Below are positions 16,018-23,183 of a DNA stretch of 46,451 bases, in pieces. Source of the DNA: an uncultured Eggerthella sp. (lineage in GTDB: Bacteria > Actinomycetota > Coriobacteriia > Coriobacteriales > Eggerthellaceae); NCBI GenBank assembly GCA_900553605.1, contig USDX01000012.1:1-46451 (forward strand), read 5' to 3'. Each line of letters opens with the position of its first letter. The first letter of the stretch is position 1. Under the pieces are notes generated by a model that worked only from the letters and a program-made list of their open reading frames with translations, was not told the DNA's origin and did no database searches. The position numbers were made by a program, and so were the translations under genes.

Positions 16018-17109
16018 TTGTCTGACGATTTTGAAATAGAAAGTGCGTTGTTCGAAGCGCCTTTGGAAGCTTTAAGGGATACTGGCTCATCTCGCGATGG
16101 CGATGCTGCCTCGCGCTCTTGTTCGGTTTCCCTTATCGAAGACGACCTGGCCCTTGATCGTAGTCTGAGGCCAACATGCCTTGACGAGTATTTGGGGCAA
16201 AAGAAAGTAAAGGATAGCCTTTCTATCCTTATCGAGGCGGCGCGGGCCCGCAAGGATGTGGTTGATCATATTCTGTTTTCTGGCCCTCCCGGTTTGGGAA
16301 AAACCACATTGGCTACCGTTGTTGCCAATGAGCTTGGTGTGCATATCAAAACAACAAGCGGCCCCGCAATTGAGCGTACGGGAGATTTAGCCGCTATCCT
16401 CACCAATCTTGAAGAGGGCGATGTCCTTTTTATCGACGAGATTCACCGCCTGAATCGCATGGTTGAGGAAGTGCTGTATCCGGCATTGGAAGATTTTGCG
16501 CTCGATATCGTTGTTGGCAAGGGGCCTGCGGCCCGCTCCATCAGGCTCGATTTGCCGAAGTTTACCCTCATCGGAGCCACTACACGAACCGGTTTGCTAA
16601 CGGGCCCTCTGCGTGATCGCTTCGGTATAGCGTTCCGTCTAAATTACTATGCGCCGGAAGAGCTGGCCCTTATTGTCCGACGCTCAGCGCTCATCTTGGG
16701 CGTGGATATCCTGGAGGAAGGCGCCTTGGAGATTGCCCGCCGTAGCCGCGGAACCCCTCGTTTGGCCAATCGCCTTCTTAAACGTGTGCGCGATTGGGCT
16801 CAGGTGAAGGGCATTTCGCCTATCGATGAAGACTGTGCGGCTCAGGCGCTGGCGTTTTTTGAGGTTGATTCTTTGGGCCTCGACCCGGTGGATAACAGAA
16901 TACTGGAGCTTCTGTGCGTTCAATTCTCGGGCAGGCCCGTGGGCCTTTCTACGTTAGCTTCGGCGCTTTCGGAAGAGCCCGATACGCTTGAAGACGTGTA
17001 CGAGCCGTATTTGCTCCAACAAGGTTTGCTCATTCGCACACCGAAAGGCCGTCAGGCAACGGAGCGTGCTTACGAGCATCTGGGAATACGGTACCCAGAG
17101 AGGGGATAA
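16018..17109 (+). CDS. ruvB: Holliday junction branch-migration helicase RuvB
   Basis: A AAA+ motor of about 363 residues that drives branch migration with RuvA. The Walker A GPPGLGKTT (residues 89-97), Walker B FIDEIHRL, sensor GATTRTG and arginine-finger GPLRDRFG are intact, and the winged-helix C-terminal domain ends in PKGRQATERAYEHLG. The start is uncertain: the TTG at 16018 is eight bases after AAAAGGTGG, while a GTG at 16006 lies inside that ribosome-binding site. I chose TTG. The N-terminal extension before the RuvB core (about 40 acidic residues) is longer than in E. coli. Confidence 0.95.
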   Translation: MSDDFEIESALFEAPLEALRDTGSSRDGDAASRSCSVSLIEDDLALDRSLRPTCLDEYLGQKKVKDSLSILIEAARARKDVVDHILFSGPPGLGKTTLATVVANELGVHIKTTSGPAIERTGDLAAILTNLEEGDVLFIDEIHRLNRMVEEVLYPALEDFALDIVVGKGPAARSIRLDLPKFTLIGATTRTGLLTGPLRDRFGIAFRLNYYAPEELALIVRRSALILGVDILEEGALEIARRSRGTPRLANRLLKRVRDWAQVKGISPIDEDCAAQALAFFEVDSLGLDPVDNRILELLCVQFSGRPVGLSTLASALSEEPDTLEDVYEPYLLQQGLLIRTPKGRQATERAYEHLGIRYPERG

Positions 17110-17110
17110 C

Positions 17111-17551
17111 GTGCTAACCCAAGATTATCTGATGCGCATGTTTATGCAGCTTGCTGCCGCTATGAAGGAAAGCCTGCTTCGTGCGCGAGGCGAAAACGAT
17201 CCCCGCGTAGCGGCCGACATGCTCGATGCAGCCATTTCCGATGCAACGGAGATGGACGGTGGCCTTCTTTTGTGTATGGCGCCAGAATCAATGGCGGCAA
17301 TGCTGCAACTTTCGCAGCCTGATCCCCAGCTTATGGAGTACGTATCTCGCTCATTACTTCTTTCGTCTCGCTATTCTAGCGAAGCGGGGGATTCTTCTAT
17401 CGCGGCCCTGCGTCGGGAGCAGGCATATGCGGTAGCTCGAGCATTCGGAGTCGACCTTGATGAAAGCAGCATCAGTCAACAGGAGCTGGATGCCTTATTT
17501 GAGCGCAGCGGCCTAGACCCTCGTGCCCTGGGTGTCACAGCACCTCAGTAG
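17111..17551 (+). CDS. Small helical protein of the ruv operon, unknown function
   Basis: A 146-residue protein, mostly helical, starting VLTQDYLMRMFMQLAAAMKE. It resembles the uncharacterised DUF6483-type proteins whose N-terminus has a D-(Y/W)-(I/L)-MR motif, but I am not certain of this. The middle is Met/Leu-rich and the C-terminus contains SQQELDALFERSGLDP. The GTG start is one base after the ruvB stop with GAGAGGGG in front, so it is co-translated with ruvB. No catalytic motif is visible. Confidence 0.7.
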   Translation: MLTQDYLMRMFMQLAAAMKESLLRARGENDPRVAADMLDAAISDATEMDGGLLLCMAPESMAAMLQLSQPDPQLMEYVSRSLLLSSRYSSEAGDSSIAALRREQAYAVARAFGVDLDESSISQQELDALFERSGLDPRALGVTAPQ

Positions 17552-17876
17552 TTTGTCGGGGTTCGTCGATCGGTCTAGCTTTTCATCTTCTGCTTTTAAG
17601 CATCTTGTTTCCTCGATACCTACTCTTTGTATTTCTATTCGATATGCAGAGCGGTGGTATGCCAGGACGCAAGATGCTTTTTGCTATTGGATAAAAAGTT
17701 ACATTGTGCGAAATGGTCTATCCATCAGCCCGTTTGAAAAACCCTACATGCATTCGAAAAAATAACCCTTGGTAAACATTGACGGTATAGTATGACAGGG
17801 TTAACATCAATCTGTTAGTTAGCTCTGGTTTACTAGGGCCGCAAGCCGCCCCACGGGGCATGTGGAAGGAAGCATC
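17552..17876. other. Intergenic region between ruv and feo operons
   Basis: There is no gene in this 325-base stretch. It contains an inverted repeat AGCATCTTG (17599-17607) and CAAGATGCT (17670-17678) followed by five T residues, which could end the ruv transcript despite a 62-base loop. A sigma-70-type promoter for feoA follows, then the half-site-like TTAGTTAGC at 17815-17823, which shares TAGTTAGC with the stronger iron box before feoB. Confidence 0.5.
17779..17807 (+). promoter_or_regulatory. Probable feoA promoter
   Basis: TTGACG (17779-17784) and TAACAT (17802-17807) are separated by 17 bases. The predicted start lies about 60 bases upstream of feoA. The leader holds a small CCCC/GGGG hairpin near 17853 that comes just before the ribosome-binding site. 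Confidence 0.55.
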
Positions 17877-18089
17877 ATGGTTTTGTCTGAAGTTAGGAAC
17901 AATGGCATTTACCACGTAAGGCAGCTTCACGATGGCGCGGGCGACATTCATCGTCACCTTGAGAATCTGGGTTTTGTTCCCGGCGAGCAGATTGTTGTTG
18001 TTTCGCGTATTGGCGGCAACCTCATCGTGAACGTGAAAGGCTCTCGCGTTGCGCTTTCTTCTGAGCTCGCAAAGCACATCACGGTGTAG
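17877..18089 (+). CDS. feoA: FeoA-family protein (first copy)
   Basis: A 70-residue SH3-like protein of ferrous iron transport. HRHLENLGFVPGEQIVVVSR and the terminal VNVKGSRVALSSELAKHITV match the FeoA fold (LGFxPG, then G-xx-(V/I)-AL). The ATG at 17877 follows GGAAGGA; a GTG at 17862 lies upstream of that site and is rejected. It is the first of two adjacent FeoA genes. Confidence 0.9.
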   Translation: MVLSEVRNNGIYHVRQLHDGAGDIHRHLENLGFVPGEQIVVVSRIGGNLIVNVKGSRVALSSELAKHITV

Positions 18090-18136
18090 CGGTTTGCTAT
18101 TTCCAGCTAAGCGAAAAGATGAAGAGGGGAGGCATA

Positions 18137-18358
18137 GTGAAAACTCTTCGAGAAGTTAAGAGCGGTGAAACGGTGACCGTTGTGAAGCTTAATGGTGAAG
18201 GTGCAGTAAAGCGTCGCATCATGGACATGGGCATCACCAAAGGTTGTTCGGTTTACATTCGCAAGGTTGCGCCTTTGGGCGATCCGGTTGAAGTTACCGT
18301 TCGCGGCTACGAGCTTTCTGTGAGAAAAGAAGACGCACAGATGGTCGAAGTCGAATAA
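18137..18358 (+). CDS. feoA: FeoA-family protein (second copy)
   Basis: A 73-residue FeoA-like protein: VVKLNGEGAVKRRIMDMGITKGCSVYI followed by VAPLGDPVEVTVRGYELSVRKEDAQ carries the family RR-(I/L)-MDMGI-xxG and PLGDPVEV signatures more clearly than the first copy. The GTG at 18137 follows AGGGGAGG and is preferred over the ATG at 18119, which has no site. The two FeoA proteins may bind the FeoB G-domain region or each other. Confidence 0.92.
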   Translation: MKTLREVKSGETVTVVKLNGEGAVKRRIMDMGITKGCSVYIRKVAPLGDPVEVTVRGYELSVRKEDAQMVEVE

Positions 18359-18422
18359 GCGCATTTATGCCCATCAAAGGGTTGAGCATGAGCATCCTCT
18401 GATAGGCATAGTGCGCTCGCAC

Positions 18423-18445
18423 GATCGCAATGCGATCTTTTTTTG
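18423..18445 (+). terminator. Terminator-like hairpin between feoA and feoB
   Basis: The near-palindrome GATCGCAATGCGATC (18424-18438) is followed directly by seven T residues. It could end part of the feoA transcripts before feoB, or reduce read-through when the downstream promoter is active. Confidence 0.6.
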
Positions 18446-18449
18446 ATCC

Positions 18450-18468
18450 TGTAGTTAGCCTAATCTAA
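18450..18468 (+). promoter_or_regulatory. DtxR/IdeR-like iron box before feoB
   Basis: The 19 bases TGTAGTTAGCCTAATCTAA agree at 15 of 19 positions with the DtxR/IdeR consensus TTAGGTTAGCCTAACCTAA. They sit between a possible -35 (TTGATC, 18443-18448) and -10 (TAACAC, 18466-18471), just after the hairpin. The feoB ribosome-binding site (GGAGG, 18477-18481) follows at once, so a transcript from this promoter would have almost no leader. Confidence 0.7.
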
Positions 18469-18486
18469 CACCGAATGGAGGAATGA

Positions 18487-21078
18487 ATGAGAGTTGCACT
18501 AGCAGGCAACCCGAACAGCGGTAAAACCACCCTGTTCAATGCTCTGACCGGCTCCAACCAGTATGTTGGCAACTGGCCAGGCGTTACCGTTGAGAAAAAG
18601 GGAGGTAAGCTCAAGGCTGATAAGTCTATCGAGATTACCGACCTTCCAGGTATTTACTCCTTGTCCCCCTATACCCTGGAAGAAGTTGTTGCGCGAAATT
18701 TCCTTATCCAGGAAAAGCCCGATGCCATCCTGAACATCGTTGACGGCAGCAACCTTGAGCGCAATCTGTACCTCACTACGCAGCTTCTTGAGATGGGCGT
18801 ACCGGTTGTCGTTGCCGTAAACATGATGGACGTCGTTCGCAAGCGCGGTGACGAAATCCATGCAGAACAGCTGGCAAAAGAGCTCGGCTGCAACGTGGTT
18901 GAAATTTCTGCATTGAAGAACGAGGGTATCGACGAGGTGGTGAACTGCCTTAAGACCATTGGTTCTGCGGCTGCGCCTACCCCGATTACGTTCTCTGCTG
19001 TAGTGGAAGAAGCAATCTCGACCATCGAGGGCCGTCTTCCTTCCAGCGTTCCCGCTAACCTCAAGCGCTTCTACGCAATCAAGCTTCTTGAGAAAGACAG
19101 CAAGATCACCGCTGCTCTTGAGGGAGCTCCCGATGTCAGCGATGTTGTTGCCAAGGTGGAAAAGGAAAGCGATGACGACACCGAGAGCGTCATCATCAAT
19201 GATCGCTACTCCTACATTTCAACGATCATCGACCACTGCCGCAGCAAGAATATGGCAAGCCAGCTGACCACGTCCGACAAGATCGACCGTGTGGTTACCA
19301 ACCGTATCCTGGCTTTGCCAATCTTCGTTGTAGTTATGTTCCTCGTGTACTACATCTCCGTTTCCACCGTTGGCAGCATTGCCACCGATTGGGCAAACGA
19401 TGGCGTGTTCGGCGATGGCTGGTATCTCGGTTCTGGCCAAGAGCAGTTCGATGAGGTATCCGAGGAGTTCGAGGGTGCGCAGGAAAGCGTTGATGCCTTT
19501 GAAACTGCAGCTGAAGAAGAGGATCTCGATCCTGCTTCCGAGACATTCATCGAAGATGCTGAAGCCGCTGGTTTGACGGCAACCTATGAGTCGTACGACG
19601 ACGAAACGGGCGAAAACGAAACGGTCGAAGTAGATGTAGATGCCTACCAGGAAGCCCTTGATGTTCTGGCTCCCTACCAGGGCGACCAGAATGCCATTGC
19701 AGCATTCGAGGCAGCAGCTATCGAGGAAGGCCTTGATCCCGAATCCGAAGACTTTGCTGACGAAGCCGCTGACGCAGGTATCATCGCAACCTATGTTGAC
19801 GAAGACGGCGAAACCCAGGAAGTAGACGCCGATACGTACGCTGAAGAGGTTGAAGGCTCTGAGCCTGATCCCACGGAATACGGCATGTGGGTTCCTGGCA
19901 TTCCTGTGCTTGTTGAACAGGGTCTCGATTCTGTTGGGTGCGCCGACTGGCTGAAGGCTCTCATTCTCGATGGTATTGTCGCCGGCGTTGGTGCGGTGCT
20001 CGGCTTCGTTCCCCAGATGCTGGTACTGTTCTTGCTGCTTGCCTTCCTTGAGTCTTGCGGTTACATGGCTCGTATCGCGTTCATCCTTGACCGCGTGTTC
20101 CGCCGCTTTGGCCTTTCCGGCAAGTCGTTTGTGCCGATCCTCATCGGCACTGGTTGCGGCGTGCCTGGCATCATGTCTTCTCGAACCATTGAAAACCAGA
20201 ACGATCGCCGCATGACCGTCATGACCACGACGTTTATCCCTTGCGGTGCAAAGCTCCCGATTATCGCCTTGTTCGCAGGTGCCGTGTTCGGTGGCGAGTG
20301 GTGGGTTGCGCCCAGCGCTTACTTCCTGGGCATTGTTGCCATTCTCTGCTCCGGCGTCATCCTGAAGAAGACCCGCTTCTTTGCTGGCGATCCTGCCCCA
20401 TTCGTTATGGAGCTTCCTGCATACCATCTGCCTACCATCGGTGCGGTACTGCGTAGCATGTGGGAACGTGCATGGTCGTTCATCAAGAAGGCTGGCACCA
20501 TCATCTTGGTAGCATGTATCCTGATCTGGTTCATTTCTTCCTACGGCTTCGTTGATGGCGTATTCCAGGCGGTTGAGGATCAGAATGATTCGATCCTGGC
20601 TATCATCGGTGGCGCAATCTGCTGGATCTTCGCACCTCAGGGCTTCGGCGATTGGCAGGCAGCATCTGCCACCATCACGGGTCTTATCGCGAAGGAGAAC
20701 GTTGTATCTACCTTTGGCATTCTGTACGACGGCGATGCTGGTTGGTATGCAAATGTTCAGGCGGCATTCACCTATGCGTCGGGCTATGCTTTCTTGGCAT
20801 TCAACCTGTTGTGCGCTCCGTGCTTCGCGGCAATGGGCGCCATCAAGCGCGAGATGAACAACACCAAGTGGTTCTTCGCAGCAATCGGCTATCAGTGCGG
20901 AATCGCATGGGTTGTATCTCTCTGGATCTACCAGTTTGCTGGCTTGGCTGTTGGTGAGGTTTCCTTCAACGTATTCACCGTTCTTGCCATTGCGACATTC
21001 ATCGCCTTCTTGTGGCTGCTGTTCCGTCCGAACAAGTGGCAGGGCAAAGCTGCCGTTCGTGCGGTTGATGAAGCGTAG
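18487..21078 (+). CDS. feoB: Ferrous iron transporter FeoB with acidic duplicated loop
   Basis: An 863-residue membrane GTPase importing Fe(II). The N-terminal G domain has G1 GNPNSGKTT (residues 8-16), DLPG (52-55), NMMD (112-115) and a helical regulatory region to about 265. The first membrane helix is at about 273-295. Residues 315-466 form a long acidic insertion with two similar copies of a module (about 336-391 and 403-455), then the core channel starts (496-527) with the first Gate motif (ILIGTGCGVPG, FIPCGAKLP) and further helices to 847. Family members are usually about 650-800 residues, so the insertion explains the extra length. The start ATG follows GGAGG. It is followed by a FeoB-associated Cys-rich gene. 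Confidence 0.95.
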   Translation: MRVALAGNPNSGKTTLFNALTGSNQYVGNWPGVTVEKKGGKLKADKSIEITDLPGIYSLSPYTLEEVVARNFLIQEKPDAILNIVDGSNLERNLYLTTQLLEMGVPVVVAVNMMDVVRKRGDEIHAEQLAKELGCNVVEISALKNEGIDEVVNCLKTIGSAAAPTPITFSAVVEEAISTIEGRLPSSVPANLKRFYAIKLLEKDSKITAALEGAPDVSDVVAKVEKESDDDTESVIINDRYSYISTIIDHCRSKNMASQLTTSDKIDRVVTNRILALPIFVVVMFLVYYISVSTVGSIATDWANDGVFGDGWYLGSGQEQFDEVSEEFEGAQESVDAFETAAEEEDLDPASETFIEDAEAAGLTATYESYDDETGENETVEVDVDAYQEALDVLAPYQGDQNAIAAFEAAAIEEGLDPESEDFADEAADAGIIATYVDEDGETQEVDADTYAEEVEGSEPDPTEYGMWVPGIPVLVEQGLDSVGCADWLKALILDGIVAGVGAVLGFVPQMLVLFLLLAFLESCGYMARIAFILDRVFRRFGLSGKSFVPILIGTGCGVPGIMSSRTIENQNDRRMTVMTTTFIPCGAKLPIIALFAGAVFGGEWWVAPSAYFLGIVAILCSGVILKKTRFFAGDPAPFVMELPAYHLPTIGAVLRSMWERAWSFIKKAGTIILVACILIWFISSYGFVDGVFQAVEDQNDSILAIIGGAICWIFAPQGFGDWQAASATITGLIAKENVVSTFGILYDGDAGWYANVQAAFTYASGYAFLAFNLLCAPCFAAMGAIKREMNNTKWFFAAIGYQCGIAWVVSLWIYQFAGLAVGEVSFNVFTVLAIATFIAFLWLLFRPNKWQGKAAVRAVDEA
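19492..19851 (+). repeat. Duplicated acidic module inside feoB
   Basis: Two in-frame copies, about 168 and 159 bases, lie at 19492-19659 and 19693-19851. Shared residues include AFE-(T/A)-AA, EE-x-LDP-x-SE-x-F, EA-A-AGL/I-x-ATY, and DxDxY near the end. The copies differ in DNA, so the duplication is old and protein-level selection is likely. Confidence 0.75.
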
Positions 21079-21187
21079 ACCGTAACCGAAGGTACTTTAT
21101 CTGCCGCAGGTCTGCTCGTTTGAGCGGATCTGCGGCTTCCTGATTGTGTTGATGGGTTTACGTGTAGCCTTGAAAGGAGTTTGAGGT

Positions 21188-21406
21188 ATGAACCTTGGAA
21201 CATTCGTAGTGCTTGTGGTTCTGATTGCTATTGTTGGCGCAATTATTGCCAGCTGGGTTCGCGCCCATAAGCAAGGTCGGCATATTGCATGCGACGAGTG
21301 CGGCGGGTGCAGTGCCCACAATCCCGATCGATGCCCTTGTGCCGAAGAAATGGTAAAGGATATCGACAGGGCGATGCGTGAAGCCGAAAAGCGCAAGCCT
21401 AATTGA
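21188..21406 (+). CDS. FeoB-associated Cys-rich membrane protein
   Basis: A 72-residue protein with one N-terminal membrane helix (about residues 4-24) followed by CDECGGCSAHNPDRCPC and a charged amphipathic C-terminus. This is the FeoB-associated cysteine-rich membrane protein family (FeoC-like position in Gram-positive feo operons), thought to help FeoB by binding iron or by acting as an accessory subunit. It has AAAGGAG in front of the ATG and lies 109 bases after feoB. Confidence 0.88.
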   Translation: MNLGTFVVLVVLIAIVGAIIASWVRAHKQGRHIACDECGGCSAHNPDRCPCAEEMVKDIDRAMREAEKRKPN

Positions 21407-21429
21407 TTCCCAATTATCGGTTAAAAATT

Positions 21430-21473
21430 AAGCCCCTGTTTCGAGCTTTGGTCGCTTGAAACAGGGGCTTTGC
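21430..21473. terminator. Bidirectional intrinsic terminator
   Basis: The 13-bp perfect stem AAGCCCCTGTTTC/GAAACAGGGGCTT has a 15-base loop. It stands between the convergent feo operon and pdxT and has A residues before and T residues after, so it can serve both. Confidence 0.88.
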
Positions 21474-21501
21474 ATTTGTGGATGTGCGTTGAGCTTTGAG
21501 G

Positions 21502-22104
21502 CTACAAAGAAAGGAACAGTTCGTGGATGCGGTTGTCGTCATCGAGTTCGGGATGAAACGCCATACCCAGCTGCTTGTCGTACTGCACAGCTACGATGTT
21601 CCCTTCGCAGGTTGCTAAGACGTTGCATCCTTTACGGACTTCCGTGATGAACGGAGCGCGAATAAACGTCATGGGGACGTTGTCCATTTCGCCGAATGAA
21701 CCATAAGTGTGAAAGCTGCCCAACTGGCGACCGTAAGCGTTGCGGCGCACGGTGATGGGCATGGTGCCAAACCCCTTAACCTGTAGGCGGTTTTTGGCGG
21801 CGGCGGGATTAAGGTTATCCAAGTCGCCCGTTCCGTCTACCGTTTCGGCTAAAAGGATAAGGCCAGCGCAGGTGGCCAGCACCGGCAAGCCTTCTTCGAT
21901 GCGTTTGCGCAAGGGATCTATCAGCCCAAGTTCATGCAGGAGCTTTGCCTGTGTGGTGCTCTCGCCGCCAGGAAGCACCAAGCGATCGAAAGGACGCTCC
22001 AAGTCGGATGCCTGACGGATTTCAAAGCATTCGGCCCCAAGCGCCTCAAGCTTTTTCTTGTGCTCGATAAAGGCTCCTTGAAGAGCCAGGATAGCAACAG
22101 TCAT
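21502..22104 (-). CDS. pdxT: Pyridoxal 5'-phosphate synthase glutaminase subunit PdxT
   Basis: A 200-residue class I glutaminase that supplies ammonia to PdxS for vitamin B6 synthesis. The opening VAILALQGAFIEH, the LPGGEST motif, the nucleophile Cys in LPVLATCAGLILLA and the His-x-Glu in GMAFHPELDDD form the complete triad. The start overlaps the pdxS stop (TAATG), so the pair is translated together. Confidence 0.97.
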   Translation of the reverse strand: MTVAILALQGAFIEHKKKLEALGAECFEIRQASDLERPFDRLVLPGGESTTQAKLLHELGLIDPLRKRIEEGLPVLATCAGLILLAETVDGTGDLDNLNPAAAKNRLQVKGFGTMPITVRRNAYGRQLGSFHTYGSFGEMDNVPMTFIRAPFITEVRKGCNVLATCEGNIVAVQYDKQLGMAFHPELDDDNRIHELFLSL

Positions 22105-22994
22105 TAGCGACCGCGCTCTTCCATGATCAGCTCGATCTCGTCGGCGTTAATGCCCACCATGGCTTCGCCAAGGTCTTCAGAGAGTTCGGCGATGAGCTTT
22201 GCATCGGTGTAATTGGTTACCGCCTTAACAATTGCCTGCGCGCGCTTTGCGGGGTTGCCCGACTTGAAGATGCCGGAGCCAACGAATACGCCTTCGGCAC
22301 CCAGCTGCATCATGAGGGCTGCGTCGGCAGGGGTTGCTACGCCGCCAGCAGCAAAGTTAACAACAGGCAGCTTGCCATTTTCATGTACGTACTTAACCAG
22401 TTCTACGGGCACGGCAAGCTGCTTTGCCTCTTCGAAGAGCTCGTCTTCGCGAAGCGAAACCACGTGACGAATCTGCTGGTTCATCTTGCGCATATGGCGA
22501 ACCGCCTGGATGACGTCGCCCGTGCCAGGCTCGCCCTTGGTGCGGATCATGGTTGCGCCTTCGGCGATGCGGCGAAGAGCCTCGCCCAAGTCGCGTGCGC
22601 CGCATACGAAGGGAACCGAGAACTTGGTCTTGTCGATGTGGTAGGTGTCATCGGCGGGCGAGAGTACTTCGGACTCGTCGATGTAGTCAATCTCGATAGC
22701 TTCAAGCAGCTGGGCCTCAACGAAATGACCGATGCGGCACTTTGCCATAACCGGGATGGAAACGGCTTCCTGGATGCCCTTGATCATCTTAGGGTCGCTC
22801 ATGCGGGAGACGCCACCAGCTGCGCGGATGTCGGCAGGGATGCGCTCAAGCGCCATAACTGCGCAGGCACCCGCCTCTTCGGCGATTCGTGCCTGTTCGG
22901 GCGTGGTTACGTCCATGATTACGCCGCCTTTAAGCATCTGTGCCAGCTGACGGTTCAGTTTAACCTGCTCTTCGGGGGTATTTGCTTCTGCCAT
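22104..22994 (-). CDS. pdxS: Pyridoxal 5'-phosphate synthase lyase subunit PdxS
   Basis: A 296-residue TIM-barrel subunit that makes PLP from ribose 5-phosphate, glyceraldehyde 3-phosphate and ammonia; it is one of the most conserved bacterial proteins. LKGGVIMDVTTPEQARIAEE, VMAKCRIGHFVEAQ, and VNFAAGGVATPADAALMMQL are diagnostic. It works as a 12-mer with PdxT. It is divergent from the pdxR-like regulator, with 189 bases between the starts. Confidence 0.98.
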   Translation of the reverse strand: MAEANTPEEQVKLNRQLAQMLKGGVIMDVTTPEQARIAEEAGACAVMALERIPADIRAAGGVSRMSDPKMIKGIQEAVSIPVMAKCRIGHFVEAQLLEAIEIDYIDESEVLSPADDTYHIDKTKFSVPFVCGARDLGEALRRIAEGATMIRTKGEPGTGDVIQAVRHMRKMNQQIRHVVSLREDELFEEAKQLAVPVELVKYVHENGKLPVVNFAAGGVATPADAALMMQLGAEGVFVGSGIFKSGNPAKRAQAIVKAVTNYTDAKLIAELSEDLGEAMVGINADEIELIMEERGR

Positions 22995-23088
22995 GTTCGT
23001 TCTCCTTGAATCGTTTGATGCGGACGTGCCTTGTTGGCGCGTTGAGTCGCTTTTGATAACGAATGAAAGGGTAGAAGCGTTGTGGTAT

Positions 23089-23151
23089 TGCAGGTATACC
23101 CAATACTGGTAATAATGGTATGACCAGATTATGACCAGATAAAATAAGATC
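23089..23151. promoter_or_regulatory. Candidate PdxR operator between pdxS and pdxR
   Basis: Two tandem copies of ATGACCAGAT (23120-23129 and 23131-23140) are one helical turn apart. CTGGT at 23106-23110 is inverted to the ACCAG of the first copy, and a third, weaker copy (AAGATCAG) begins near 23146. Such direct repeats beside a MocR gene are the usual binding sites of MocR/PdxR regulators, controlling both divergent promoters. Confidence 0.65.
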
Positions 23152-23183
23152 AGTATCGATGTCGGAACAGAAAAGAGCTCTAT

